A DNA stretch of 64,000 nucleotides from Natronococcus sp. A-GB7 (GCF_029688865.1 NZ_JARUKV010000002.1:206444-270443), one strand, 5' to 3'; numbered from the stretch's first letter, positions 42,948-51,801 are shown. Numbers and translations: made by a program. Notes: generated by a model from the sequence alone, not told the origin.

Positions 42948-43742
42948 TCAGGCGAGCACTCGATCCGCGTCGATCCGCTCGCCGTAGGGCGCGTAGATCG
43001 AGACGAGTTCCTCGTACGTTCGCGGGTCGCTGGCGTCGAACCGGTCGGCGACCGCGGCGAAGCGTTCGAGCGGCGGTTCGTGCGTCTCGCCCCACCAGAC
43101 TGGGTGTGTCAACACCTGCAGTCGGTCGGCACTCGCGTTGGCGACGATCGACTCGAGGGGGTCGCCCTCGCGCCACCGGCCGCTCGAGTCAGAGACGTAC
43201 GCCGACAGCAGCTCCGGGTTGTAGGCGTTTACCATTCCGTCGATCGTCCGGGGACCCTCGAGCACCCGTTCGGACGGGCGGTGAAAGGAGACGGAGTCGA
43301 CCGGGTCGATTCCCAGCTCCTCCAGGCACCGTTTTGCGCCGTCGATCCGTCGGCGCTCGCTCGGCGTCAGTCCGTCATCGCCGACGGGTTCGTCGGGCCC
43401 GACGCCGGAGAGATCGCAGTGCAGCGCGATCTCGTGGCCGAACTCGTGGATGAGGTGGAGCAGGTCCCGCTCCTCCTCGAGGTCGTACAGCGGGGTATCG
43501 GGAAGCACCATATACGTCGATCGGACCCCGAGTTCGTACTCGAGTTCGGCCATCTCGACCGCTCGCTCGAGGCAGACGTCGACGTCGTGGCGGACGAACG
43601 CGACCCGGTCGTCCGGCGAGCGGTCGGACCGGTACTCCGAGAGCGTCCGGAGCTCGAAGGTCGTCCGCAGCGTCTCCAGAAGCCTCCGGTAGTAGTCGTA
43701 GCTGAAGTCCTCCGCCCACCCCTCGAGGTCGGTGCTACGCAT
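42948..43742 (-). CDS. Polysaccharide-deacetylase-like protein
   Basis: 264 residues. A NodB-like fold is suggested by Phe-Val-Arg-His-Asp-Val-Asp near residue 50 (the metal-binding Asp pair), Ile-Ala-Leu-His-Cys-Asp and a Ser-Phe-His-Arg-Pro motif, plus Thr-His-Pro-Val-Trp-Trp. Its first eight bases overlap the end of the WbqC-like gene, so both are translated together. Possibly modifies a surface sugar; the substrate is unknown and catalytic completeness is not certain. Confidence 0.65.
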   Translation of the reverse strand: MRSTDLEGWAEDFSYDYYRRLLETLRTTFELRTLSEYRSDRSPDDRVAFVRHDVDVCLERAVEMAELEYELGVRSTYMVLPDTPLYDLEEERDLLHLIHEFGHEIALHCDLSGVGPDEPVGDDGLTPSERRRIDGAKRCLEELGIDPVDSVSFHRPSERVLEGPRTIDGMVNAYNPELLSAYVSDSSGRWREGDPLESIVANASADRLQVLTHPVWWGETHEPPLERFAAVADRFDASDPRTYEELVSIYAPYGERIDADRVLA

Positions 43743-44493
43743 CGTCGCTCACCGTTAGCAGCTCCCGCGTCCCCGCGGCTCCGAGGTTCATGAGCGGGTC
43801 GACGACCGAGAGGCTCGGCAGGAACTCGCCGAACCGTTGCTCGTACTGCGGCGGATCGAACGACTGGTACTCGAGGGCGACATCGGCCGCCTCGAACCGC
43901 GCGTGATCGTTGTAGGATCGGGCACCCTCCCCCGAGTAGTACCGATCGGCGCCGAGTTCCTCGCAGATCCGGACGACCCGCTCGCTCCCGGTGGCGTCGA
44001 CCTCGAGGGTCGACGCGCGGACGAACTCGCAGTCGAGCCCGAGTCGATCCGCGAGTCGCCGGACGAGGTGGACGTTCAGCTCGCACAGCGACTCCCACGA
44101 GCGCGCGTAGGTCGCCGCGAAGAAGGCCCCGAACTCCTCGTAGTGGGTCGCGCCGCCGTAGCTCGCCTGCAGGCTCTTGCGATGGGTCTCACGCCACTGA
44201 TCGTCGGCGATCTCGATGTCCGCGATCGGCCCGCTTGAACCCCGGACCGGGACGGTGAGCCACGTCCAGCCGTGTGGCGTCTTGATCTTGTTCCGGTTGA
44301 TCCAGGAGTCCGAGGAGTACTCGGCGTCGTCGAGGAACACGAAGACGTCGCTGCTGCGGATCTTCTCGAAGTAGCCGAGCCAGGGCAGGTAGTTCGGCTG
44401 ATGGATCGCAACGGTACGCCCTCCCTCGTCGGTAGCCGACCCCGTAGCACCCGACTCGGACGCGGCCGACGATCGATCGAACGATTCGCTCAC
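43735..44493 (-). CDS. WbqC-family protein
   Basis: 252 residues from the GTG at 44493 (a longer GTG start at 44508 is possible). The WbqC signature Ile-His-Gln-Pro-Asn-Tyr-Leu-Pro-Trp-Leu-Gly-Tyr-Phe lies near residue 30, and Trp-Ile-Asn-Arg-Asn-Lys-Ile-Lys follows. The family occurs in O-antigen and surface polysaccharide gene clusters and is thought to act in sugar modification. The overlap with the deacetylase-like gene supports a joint role in glycan synthesis. Confidence 0.75.
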   Translation of the reverse strand: MSESFDRSSAASESGATGSATDEGGRTVAIHQPNYLPWLGYFEKIRSSDVFVFLDDAEYSSDSWINRNKIKTPHGWTWLTVPVRGSSGPIADIEIADDQWRETHRKSLQASYGGATHYEEFGAFFAATYARSWESLCELNVHLVRRLADRLGLDCEFVRASTLEVDATGSERVVRICEELGADRYYSGEGARSYNDHARFEAADVALEYQSFDPPQYEQRFGEFLPSLSVVDPLMNLGAAGTRELLTVSDDA

Positions 44494-44508
44494 GACACAC
44501 CACCCCAC

Positions 44509-44801
44509 CGTTCCCTCCTCGGGACGGCCCCGTCCGCTCGACGGGCGTCGAGTCCGACCGGGCGACGGTCCCGAAGCGTCTTCAGTTTCATTGATACTCC
44601 AGGCGATCGGAACAGTCCCGGAACTATTGTTAAGCGCTCGAGGAAGACTCGCTTCTCCGGAGATGTGACAGCGTAATGTGGGTCGAGAGGGTCCGTACAG
44701 TCGAACGCCCCTACGAGAGCCGAGTCGGCCAAACGACGACGATACAGACGGCGATTACTCGAGCGTAGTCGGTGGTTTCTCCCGCACCGAACTCGAGTCG
44801 G
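44509..44801. other. Gene-poor segment between WbqC-like and hydrolase genes
   Basis: About 290 bases with no gene I can support. A 33-codon ORF on the minus strand (44490-44591) ends in the WbqC start (GTGA overlap) and has GGAGT seven bases before its ATG; it has no recognisable features, so it is left out. A CTTAACAATAG stretch near 44630 could be the promoter for the WbqC-like pair. Confidence 0.4.
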
Positions 44802-45428
44802 TCAGGAGTCGGCGAGCAGACGATCGAAGAACTCGCCAACACTCCGTGCGATCTCCTCGCGCGTTCCGAGGAAGAAGTGATCGGCCGGCAGCGCCACCGT
44901 TTCGTTACCGCGCTCGCGGGCCCGCTCGACGACGGGCTCCCAGTCGACGGTGGTGTCGCGCTCGCCGTAGAGGATCAGAGTCGGCGTCTCGAGGGTCGAC
45001 AGTGCGGCGACCGCGTCGAGATCGGTTTCACTCCCGTCGTCGCCCGTCCCCAGCGACGCGGTCGGTGCGAGCGCGGCGACGCCGAGGAGCGGTCGATCGA
45101 CGTCCGCGGCCGCCAACAGCGCCTGGGATGCGCCGAAGCTGTAGCCGAAGACCCCGACCCGGTCGTATCGGTCGTCGGCCCACCGGATCGCGTTGCGGAC
45201 GTCCTCGCGCTCGCCGTGGCCGTCGTCCCACGGACCGTAGTCGAACCGCAGACAGGCGATCCCCGCCTCGCGGAGCGTCTCGCTTACGGCGACCAGCCGC
45301 TGGTCCGTACGCGAGCCGCCGTGCTGTGGGTGTGGCGGGCAGGCGACGACAACGGCCTCCGGGTCGCCGTCGGGCTCCTCGAGCCGGCCTCGGACGTCGC
45401 GGCCGCCGGGAACGAGTACGTCGGTCAT
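44802..45428 (-). CDS. Dienelactone-hydrolase-like alpha/beta hydrolase
   Basis: 208 residues. The nucleophile elbow is Gly-Tyr-Ser-Phe-Gly-Ala; Tyr-Gly-Glu-Arg-Asp and Ala-Asp-His-Phe-Phe complete the triad. The N-terminal Cys-Pro-Pro-His-Pro-Gln-His-Gly-Gly marks the small CocE/dienelactone-like group common in haloarchaea. Substrate unknown; stands alone. Confidence 0.78.
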   Translation of the reverse strand: MTDVLVPGGRDVRGRLEEPDGDPEAVVVACPPHPQHGGSRTDQRLVAVSETLREAGIACLRFDYGPWDDGHGEREDVRNAIRWADDRYDRVGVFGYSFGASQALLAAADVDRPLLGVAALAPTASLGTGDDGSETDLDAVAALSTLETPTLILYGERDTTVDWEPVVERARERGNETVALPADHFFLGTREEIARSVGEFFDRLLADS

Positions 45429-45612
45429 ACTCCCGGGTTGCGTGCGAGCCGTATAGTAGCTACTGCAGTCGACTCTCCCGTCGGCCGACGCCGAGGGTTC
45501 GGCGGCCCGCAGTCCTCGAGAAATCGTCGGCGAGAACCCCTACACAGCGCCGATCTCGGCACGACTGTCGCTGATGTGATGTTTTTAAGGGCGGGGAGCC
45601 ATACGTAGGCGT

Positions 45613-46446
45613 ATGGGCATCCTCTCTCGGACCTCCTACGTCATCCGCTCGAAGATCAACTCGGTGCTCAACCGGGCCGAGGACCCGACCGAGACGCTCG
45701 ACTACTCCTACGAGCAGATGCGCGATCAGCTCCAGCAGGTCAAACGCGGGATCGCGGATCTCACGACGCAGAAAAAACGCCTCGAGATGCAGAAAAAGCG
45801 ACTCGAGGAGAACGTCGAGAAACACAACGATCAGGCCCGGACGGCCGTCCAGCAGGACCGGGAGGATCTGGCCCGGCGCGCCCTGGAGAAGAAGAAGACG
45901 AAGATGAACCAGATCGAGGATCTGGAGCGCCAGATCTCGAAGCTCCAGAGCCAGCAGGACAGCCTGATCGACCAGAAGGACGAACTCCAGAACCGCATCG
46001 AGGAGTTCCGCACGAAAAAGGAGACGATGAAGGCCCGCCACCAGGCCGCCAAGGCCAGCTCCTCGGTCTCGGAGGCGATGACGGCGACCGGCGAGGAGTT
46101 CGAGGACGTCGGCCGCGCCATCGAACGCGCCGAGGAACAGACCGAGGATATGGAGGCTCGCGCCGCCGCACTCGACGAGCTCCAGGAGTCGGGCGCGTTC
46201 GAGGACGTGCTCTCCGACAAGGATTCGATCGACCGCGAGCTCGAGGAGCTCTCGACCGACAGCGGCGTCGAGGCCGAACTCGAGACGCTCAGATCGGAGG
46301 TCGGTGGCGGCTCCGAAGCGGACGCCGACTCCGAGCCCGACCCCGAGTCGGTCGACGAGGAGGAGCTCGAGGATCTCGAGGCCGACGTCGACGACACCGA
46401 AATCGACGCCGAGCTCGAGGAGCTCCAGGAAGAGGAGAACGCCTGA
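45613..46446 (+). CDS. PspA/IM30 family protein
   Basis: 277 residues, nearly all coiled coil, with the PspA N-terminus Met-Gly-Ile-Leu-Ser-Arg-Thr-Ser-Tyr-Val-Ile-Arg-Ser-Lys-Ile-Asn. Long Lys/Glu/Gln-rich helices run from about 25 to 215; the tail is extremely acidic. PspA relatives assemble on membranes and protect them under envelope stress. A TTTTTAAG box (45582-45589) fits a leaderless start at 45613. No Psp operon partners are nearby. Confidence 0.85.
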   Translation: MGILSRTSYVIRSKINSVLNRAEDPTETLDYSYEQMRDQLQQVKRGIADLTTQKKRLEMQKKRLEENVEKHNDQARTAVQQDREDLARRALEKKKTKMNQIEDLERQISKLQSQQDSLIDQKDELQNRIEEFRTKKETMKARHQAAKASSSVSEAMTATGEEFEDVGRAIERAEEQTEDMEARAAALDELQESGAFEDVLSDKDSIDRELEELSTDSGVEAELETLRSEVGGGSEADADSEPDPESVDEEELEDLEADVDDTEIDAELEELQEEENA

Positions 46447-46544
46447 TCGACGGGTTTCGAGCGGAGTACCGGGAAAGAGAGCCGTGTTTTCACGACCGTA
46501 GAGCGAGGGCAACTGCTACCATCCGGGAGGCCCTACGGCCGCGT

Positions 46545-46877
46545 ATGGTGGCACCAGAAGCGATCGACTCGCTCTCGCTGACCGAACAGTTGGTACTGCT
46601 CGCCGTCGCCGACGCCCATCGAAACGACGACACTCCCGCACAGACCCACGAGGTCCGTCGGAGCTGCCGGACGCGCCTCGACGACCTCGAGTCCGATGTC
46701 GTCGGCACGGTCACCGAAGCCGACGTCATGCGATCGCTGTACCGCCTCGAGGACAAGGGGATCGTCGAGGAGGTCGGGGCCGGGAAACGGTCGCCAACGG
46801 GGAAGGGACGACCGAGCTACGCGCTCTCCGACTCGGCCGAGACGGTCTACGAGGACGTTTCCGATCGGCTGCTCTGA
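46545..46877 (+). CDS. Small winged-helix regulator
   Basis: 110 residues. Ser-Leu-Thr-Glu-Gln-Leu-Val-Leu-Leu-Ala-Val-Ala-Asp-Ala-His and Met-Arg-Ser-Leu-Tyr-Arg-Leu-Glu-Asp-Lys-Gly-Ile-Val-Glu-Glu form a winged helix, with a basic wing (Gly-Lys-Arg-Ser-Pro-Thr-Gly-Lys-Gly-Arg-Pro-Ser-Tyr). Possibly distantly related to PadR or the Orc winged helix. Target unknown. Confidence 0.65.
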   Translation: MVAPEAIDSLSLTEQLVLLAVADAHRNDDTPAQTHEVRRSCRTRLDDLESDVVGTVTEADVMRSLYRLEDKGIVEEVGAGKRSPTGKGRPSYALSDSAETVYEDVSDRLL

Positions 46878-46908
46878 GTGCGCGTTTCGATGCGGGATCG
46901 CCTCTCAG

Positions 46909-47460
46909 CTACGAGGGCGTCCCCAACACCGCGATATCGTACTCGGCGATGTCCTCGGGTGACTCGAGCAGGATAACCTCGAACTCCCACTCCGAGCCGT
47001 CGTCGAGGTCGACGGTACTGTCGAGGTAGTGGCCGAGCCGCGCTCCGGCGTCGTCGTAGACCCGGACCCGAACCTCGACGATCTCGAGGCGGTTGTCCCG
47101 ATTGTTCTCGACGGTTCCCTGCACGGTTGGTCCCCGGTAGTCGTCCTCGAGGACGAACTCGTGGTCCGCGATGACGAGGTTGTCCCGCGGCGCGACGTCC
47201 TCGTCGATCTCCTCGTCTGCGAACTGTTCGGCGATCGCCTGCTCCTCGTCGGTTCGTTCCTCGCCGTCGACGTCGACCGTCCCGCTCTGGTACTCCGGAT
47301 CGGTGCTCCCCAATCCAACGCCGTCGACGAGGTCGACGCCGCCGACGTCGACGTCCTCGATCTCGTCGACGGCATCGGCACAGCCGGCGAGAGACAGCGT
47401 GACCCCGGTTCCAAGCGACGCCAGCACGGTGCGTCGACTCGGTCGGTCCCGTTCGGTCAT
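46909..47460 (-). CDS. Tat lipoprotein with FxLYD-like domain, copy 1
   Basis: 183 residues. Twin-arginine signal (Ser-Arg-Arg-Thr-Val-Leu-Ala) and lipobox Leu-Ala-Gly-Cys at 24-27, so exported folded and lipid-anchored outside the cell. After an acidic linker, a beta-sandwich block (Thr-Val-Gln-Gly-Thr-Val-Glu-Asn, then Val-Glu-Val-Arg-Val-Arg-Val-Tyr-Asp) matches FxLYD-type domains. A paralog lies at 48927. Binding role outside the cell is likely but unspecified. Confidence 0.75.
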   Translation of the reverse strand: MTERDRPSRRTVLASLGTGVTLSLAGCADAVDEIEDVDVGGVDLVDGVGLGSTDPEYQSGTVDVDGEERTDEEQAIAEQFADEEIDEDVAPRDNLVIADHEFVLEDDYRGPTVQGTVENNRDNRLEIVEVRVRVYDDAGARLGHYLDSTVDLDDGSEWEFEVILLESPEDIAEYDIAVLGTPS

Positions 47461-47599
47461 CGCGATGTCCTCCGGCGACGAACGCGCTCTCTACAGTTGC
47501 GACGGCTGCTCATGACAGAACGGAGAACGCGACCGCATTTCAACGTGAGCCTTGCTCGGCCCGTCCTCGAGGCGTTCTCGAGGCGATTCCGACGGGGGA

Positions 47600-48202
47600 T
47601 CACTCCGCCCGAGCGTCTCGGGGAACGAACCCGTAGCGGTGGGCCAGCGGCGAGATGACCTTGTCGTGGAAGTACCAGAGGATGGCGACGGCTACCACGA
47701 TGATGACGCCGTCCTCGAGGCCGCCCATCAGCCCCAGCGCGACGATCAGCGTCGTTGCACACGCCGCTGCGTGGTTGGTCTTGGTCACTAACATCGCGGT
47801 CGTCGTCAGCATCATCGCGACCGTCCCGCTGGCCCAGAGGTAGACCACTTCGATGCTGAACGCAGGATCTGGACGGGCGAACACCACGTACGCGCTGACC
47901 TCGTTGCCGAACAGCGCGTAGGCGACCATCCCGCCGACGACCGCGATCGCGTGGCCGCCGATGACGTGGTACGGTCCCTCCGCACGGGGTTGTTCGCCGG
48001 TCGCGATCAGGTACGCCGACGGGCCGAGACTCGGGAACAGGAACGGACGACCCGACGCCAGCGCGATCACGCCGAGGACGGTGAAGTGCAGGAAAACGTT
48101 GACCGTCGCGCTGTACTCGTCCTTGAGATCTAACACGTAATCCGGATCGTCAGGATCGAAACTGAGCCCCAGCAACGTAGTCGGGGCAACGCAGCGTACC
48201 AC
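47600..48202 (-). CDS. HPP-family membrane protein
   Basis: 200 residues, four to five hydrophobic helices. The Pro-Ser-Leu-Gly-Pro-Ser-Ala-Tyr-Leu motif in helix 1-2 and a His-Ala-Ile-Ala-Val-Val-Gly-Gly block mark HPP proteins, some of which transport nitrite into plastids. The start is uncertain: GTG at 48202 abuts a CTTTTAG box, so a start near 48178 (TTG) is also possible. It lies among surface lipoprotein genes, facing the cupredoxin gene. Confidence 0.78.
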   Translation of the reverse strand: MVRCVAPTTLLGLSFDPDDPDYVLDLKDEYSATVNVFLHFTVLGVIALASGRPFLFPSLGPSAYLIATGEQPRAEGPYHVIGGHAIAVVGGMVAYALFGNEVSAYVVFARPDPAFSIEVVYLWASGTVAMMLTTTAMLVTKTNHAAACATTLIVALGLMGGLEDGVIIVVAVAILWYFHDKVISPLAHRYGFVPRDARAE

Positions 48203-48332
48203 TAAAAGGGCTCACTCTGCAGTCCCTTTCGCCAGATGCCACAGCGCAGGGGTCGGTCGGACGGTCGAACGAAACACGGGTCCTCTCTCGCGATACCGCG
48301 CGTTTTATCGCTTCGAGTGCAAAGATGGAACA

Positions 48333-48884
48333 ATGAGCGGACTGCAGTCGAGTCGTCGTCGGCTGGTGGCGGTCGCCGGCGCGCTCCTCGGGACCGGGCT
48401 CGCCGGTTGCGTCGACGACGAGCTCGGGAAGGACGACCCCCTGATAGGTGATCCGGAAGCTCACCTAGAGATCGAACTGACGGACGAGGACGGCGAGCCC
48501 CGCCTCGATCCGCCGATCGCTCACGTCGTCGACGGCGGCACCGTCGAGTGGATCGCCGAGAGCGGCACTCACGAGGTGGTCGCCTATCACCCGGAAACCC
48601 ACCGCGACCAGCAACGGATCACCGAGGATTCGGATCCCTGGGAGCGCGAGGTCGCCCCGTCGTCCCGGTTCGATCGCGTCTTCGACGGCGAGGGCGTCTA
48701 CGATTACGCCTGCCGGACCCACGAGGACCGCGGAATGGTCGGGACCGTCCTCGTCGGTCTGCCGGCCCCCGAGGAGCAGCCGGGGCTTACCCACCCCTCC
48801 GAGACGTACCCCGACGCCGCGAGCGAGGCGCTCAAGCGCCAAAACGATCGAATTCGAGAGATTCTGGCGGAGGCTCACGAGTAG
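48333..48884 (+). CDS. Halocyanin-like cupredoxin lipoprotein
   Basis: 183 residues. An Arg-Arg-Arg-Leu Tat-type signal and lipobox Leu-Ala-Gly-Cys (24-27) give a surface lipoprotein. The cupredoxin fold has a His in Gly-Thr-His-Glu-Val, and Cys-x2-His-x4-Met in Cys-Arg-Thr-His-Glu-Asp-Arg-Gly-Met, the type 1 copper ligands. It should carry electrons outside the membrane. A helical C-terminal tail (Ser-Glu-Ala-Leu-Lys-Arg-Gln-Asn-Asp) is unusual for halocyanins. Confidence 0.82.
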   Translation: MSGLQSSRRRLVAVAGALLGTGLAGCVDDELGKDDPLIGDPEAHLEIELTDEDGEPRLDPPIAHVVDGGTVEWIAESGTHEVVAYHPETHRDQQRITEDSDPWEREVAPSSRFDRVFDGEGVYDYACRTHEDRGMVGTVLVGLPAPEEQPGLTHPSETYPDAASEALKRQNDRIREILAEAHE

Positions 48885-48926
48885 TCGTTCGCTCGGCGGT
48901 CCGTGCCAAAAACGGCCGAGAAGGAC

Positions 48927-49421
48927 CTACGCCGGGGTACCGATGGCGGCGACCTCGTAGTCGTCGATGTCAGCCAGCGGTTCGAGGATGATGACCGTAA
49001 ACGCCCAGCTGGCTCCGGGATCGAGGTCGCCCCCGACGTCGAGGTATCGGCCGACCTGTTCGCCCTCGTCGTTGTACACCCGCACGCGGATCTCGATCAG
49101 CTGGATACGGTCGTCGCCGGTGTTCTCGACGGTTCCCTGGACGGTCGCACCCCGGTAGTCGTCCTCCATGACGAACTCGTGGGAGTCGAGCGAGAGCGGC
49201 TCGAGCGTCGTCACGCCCTCGTTGGGTTCGACCTCGGCGAGCGATTCGGCGGCCGTCATCTCCTCTGCCGAGCGATCCTCGCCGTCGATCTCGCCGACCT
49301 CGCCGGATTCGTAGTCCGGCGCGTCGCTCCCGGTAATGTCGCCGCATCCCGCTAGGAGGGCCGCCGTGCCCGCACCGACGGCACCGAGTACGCGACGTCG
49401 AGTCGATCGGTCCCGACTCAT
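48927..49421 (-). CDS. Tat lipoprotein with FxLYD-like domain, copy 2
   Basis: 164 residues from the ATG at 49421. Signal Ser-Thr-Arg-Arg-Arg-Val-Leu and lipobox Leu-Ala-Gly-Cys. Paralog of the protein at 46909, with the same Phe-Val-x-Glu-Asp-Asp-Tyr-Arg-Gly, Thr-Val-Gln-Gly-Thr-Val-Glu-Asn and a C-terminal Gly-Thr-Pro-Ala/Ser. Both lie on the minus strand with the HPP and cupredoxin genes between them. Start choice: the long upstream extension lacks any signal peptide. Confidence 0.75.
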   Translation of the reverse strand: MSRDRSTRRRVLGAVGAGTAALLAGCGDITGSDAPDYESGEVGEIDGEDRSAEEMTAAESLAEVEPNEGVTTLEPLSLDSHEFVMEDDYRGATVQGTVENTGDDRIQLIEIRVRVYNDEGEQVGRYLDVGGDLDPGASWAFTVIILEPLADIDDYEVAAIGTPA

Positions 49422-49615
49422 CGTCGGCAGCACCACGCTCGGGGATACTCGTCGTAACTGATCATGTCGAGACGGACGAGTCGAGCGCATTTCAGTCTGA
49501 ACCATGATGATTCCGTCCGAGGGAGCGACCGCCGCTCGCGGAGGTGTGAGGGCGTCACACCGGGTTGTCGTATGCAACGAAGTCCCTTATTGCCGGGCGC
49601 GCTGAACCTGTAGTC

Positions 49616-50698
49616 ATGAGTTCGTCGCAGTCCGAGGAGTCGCTCGAGTCTTACGGTGCGCAGGTCGGGGGATGGACGAATTCCTGGACGCGCGTCCGCG
49701 ACTGGTTTCTCGTCGAGGGGGACCGGCTGTTCCTCGCGATCGCGATCTCCGTCGCGGTGTTTCTTACGTTTCTCGTGCTTCAAGATATCGGGATCATCAG
49801 CGTCGTCAACGACGACTCGATCACGCGAGCGGCCGGCGGCATGATCGCGGGCACGTTCTCGCTGGTGACGCTCGTCGTCTCGATCAACCAGCTCATCCTC
49901 TCGCGGGAGTTCACCGCCGCCGGCGAATCGAAGAACCAGCTCGAGGGCGTGATGTCGTTTCGCGAGGACGTCGCCGAGATAGCGTCGGTGCCGGCGAGCC
50001 CAGCCGCCCCTACGCGGCTCATCCGGCTACTGGTCAATGCCATGCACGATCGCGCCGCCGATCTCGAGGACGCCGTCGCAGACCTCGAGGACGACGACGT
50101 CAAGAACCAGGTGACGCAGTACGCGGCCGACGTCAAAGAGAGCACCGAACTGATGGACGAGACGCTCGAAAAAACGTCGTTCGGGACGTTCAACACCGTC
50201 TCCGCGGCGATCAGCTACGACGAGTCCTGGCACCTCTACGTCGCCAGACACCTCTGTGACCGCCACCGCGACGAGCTTCCCGAGGAGGCCCACGACGCCA
50301 TAGACGAGCTCGTCGAGTCGTTGATGCTGTTCGACATCGCCCGCGAGCACTTCAAGACGACCTACCTGCAGCGCGAGCTCACGCGGTTCTCGCAGCTGAC
50401 GATCTACTGCGGCGTCCCCTCGATCTTCTCGGCGATGCTGCTCGGATTCATCTACGCGGACTTCGCCGGCCCGTCGATCAGCCTCGTCTACCTTCCGTAC
50501 GTCGTCGCCGGGCTCATCGCCATCGTCGTCCTGCCGCTCGCACTCCTCACGACGTTCATTCTCCGGACGGCGACGATAACCCGCCGGACGGCGTCGACGG
50601 GACCGATGGTCCCCCAGAAGGATCCCTCCGAGGGACCGTTCGAGGTGACGTACGGCGAGAGCTCCGAACCCGGCTCGTCGACGTCGCAGTCGGAGTGA
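49616..50698 (+). CDS. Unknown four-helix membrane protein, tandem paralog A
   Basis: 360 residues from the ATG at 49616. Two N-terminal helices (about 38-60 and 73-95) carry Val-Val-Ser-Ile-Asn-Gln-Leu-Ile-Leu-Ser-Arg-Glu; a 150-residue helical soluble part follows, with Ala-Arg-Glu-His-Phe-Lys-Thr-Thr-Tyr-Leu-Gln; then two more helices. The next gene encodes a paralog with Thr-Ile-Asn-Gln-Leu-Val-Leu-Ser and Ala-Arg-Glu-His-Phe-Lys-Thr-Leu-Tyr. No known domain is recognised; a channel or sensor is possible. C-terminal tail is disordered, Ser-rich. Confidence 0.75.
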   Translation: MSSSQSEESLESYGAQVGGWTNSWTRVRDWFLVEGDRLFLAIAISVAVFLTFLVLQDIGIISVVNDDSITRAAGGMIAGTFSLVTLVVSINQLILSREFTAAGESKNQLEGVMSFREDVAEIASVPASPAAPTRLIRLLVNAMHDRAADLEDAVADLEDDDVKNQVTQYAADVKESTELMDETLEKTSFGTFNTVSAAISYDESWHLYVARHLCDRHRDELPEEAHDAIDELVESLMLFDIAREHFKTTYLQRELTRFSQLTIYCGVPSIFSAMLLGFIYADFAGPSISLVYLPYVVAGLIAIVVLPLALLTTFILRTATITRRTASTGPMVPQKDPSEGPFEVTYGESSEPGSSTSQSE

Positions 50699-50763
50699 GA
50701 CGACACCTGCTCGCTGCCGGCCGCACGCATTTTTGACCGATACCCGTACCACCGTTCGAAGCG

Positions 50764-51801
50764 ATGAGCGACGACAGTTCACAGCCCGCCGACACGATGG
50801 TCGAACGGAGTTCGAACTCGAGGTGGAAGCTGTGGCTACTGTTGAACGGAAACCGGTGGCTCGTTACCGCCTTGTTGGCCGCGTTCGCGTTCGTCGGGCT
50901 GCTCGTGATCAGTCAGGTGAGCCCGATCTCCCTGCGGGCGCTCATGGGCGGAAAGGAGCCCATCCACTTCCTCTTTCAGGCGCTCGTTACCTCGCTGATC
51001 ACCGGCGTCACGCTCGTCCTGACGATCAACCAGCTCGTCCTCTCCCAGGAACTCGGCGCCGTCGACGACCAGCGGGGACGCCTCGAGGGGTCGCTCGAGT
51101 TCCACGAGGACGTCGAGGACGTGATCGACGCCCCGATCAGCCCGCCCGACCCGGCGTCGTTCCTGCAGGCGATCATCGACGCCTCCCAGGACCGGGCGAT
51201 CGAGTTCCGCGACGCCGTCGACGACAGTCGCGACGAGGAGTTCGAGGAGCGGGTCGATGACTTCGTCGACAACGTCACGAGCCACGCGGAGACCGTCCAC
51301 GACGAGCTGAACGACGCCCAGTTCGGCACCTACGAGGTCATCAAGTCGGCGCTCGACTACAACTACTCCTGGAAGATCTTTCGTGCTCGGCGGCTACGAA
51401 ACGTCCACGCCGACTCGTTTACCGACGAGGCTCGGGAGGCACACGATCAGCTGCTCGAGTCGCTGAAGCTGTTCGGGCTCGCCCGCGAGCACTTCAAGAC
51501 GCTGTACTTCCAGTGGGAGCTGATCAACCTCTCGCGGGCGATCATGTACGTCTCGGTGCCCGCACTGGTCGTGGCGATGTCGATGATCGCCTTCTTCGAC
51601 GCCGACGCAGTGGCGGGGACCGTGCTGGGGATCGACGCCGTCGTCTGGCTCGTCACGGCGGCGGCGACGGTCTCGATCGTCCCCTTTCTCCTGCTGGTCG
51701 CGTTCGTGTTGCGGCTGGGGACGATGGCCAAGCGGACGCTGGCGATCGGCCCGTTCATCCTTCGGGAGTCGAACCGCAACGAGGAGATCGACTGGGACTG
51801 A
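50764..51801 (+). CDS. Unknown four-helix membrane protein, tandem paralog B
   Basis: 345 residues, 65 bases after paralog A on the same strand. Same layout: two helices (about 30-52 and 68-90), a helical central part with a conserved Gln-Leu-Leu-Glu-Ser-Leu-Lys-Leu-Phe-Gly-Leu-Ala-Arg-Glu-His-Phe-Lys-Thr, then two further helices. The shared core motifs are Ile-Asn-Gln-Leu-x-Leu-Ser-x-Glu and Arg-Glu-His-Phe-Lys-Thr-x-Tyr. It may form a hetero-oligomer with A. Tail ends short and acidic. Confidence 0.75.
   Translation: MSDDSSQPADTMVERSSNSRWKLWLLLNGNRWLVTALLAAFAFVGLLVISQVSPISLRALMGGKEPIHFLFQALVTSLITGVTLVLTINQLVLSQELGAVDDQRGRLEGSLEFHEDVEDVIDAPISPPDPASFLQAIIDASQDRAIEFRDAVDDSRDEEFEERVDDFVDNVTSHAETVHDELNDAQFGTYEVIKSALDYNYSWKIFRARRLRNVHADSFTDEAREAHDQLLESLKLFGLAREHFKTLYFQWELINLSRAIMYVSVPALVVAMSMIAFFDADAVAGTVLGIDAVVWLVTAAATVSIVPFLLLVAFVLRLGTMAKRTLAIGPFILRESNRNEEIDWD

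Noticed and set aside
44490..44591. 33-residue minus-strand ORF overlapping the WbqC GTG
   Set aside because: It has a GGAGT before the ATG but no recognisable feature; it is basic and Arg-rich, unlike the acidic real genes.
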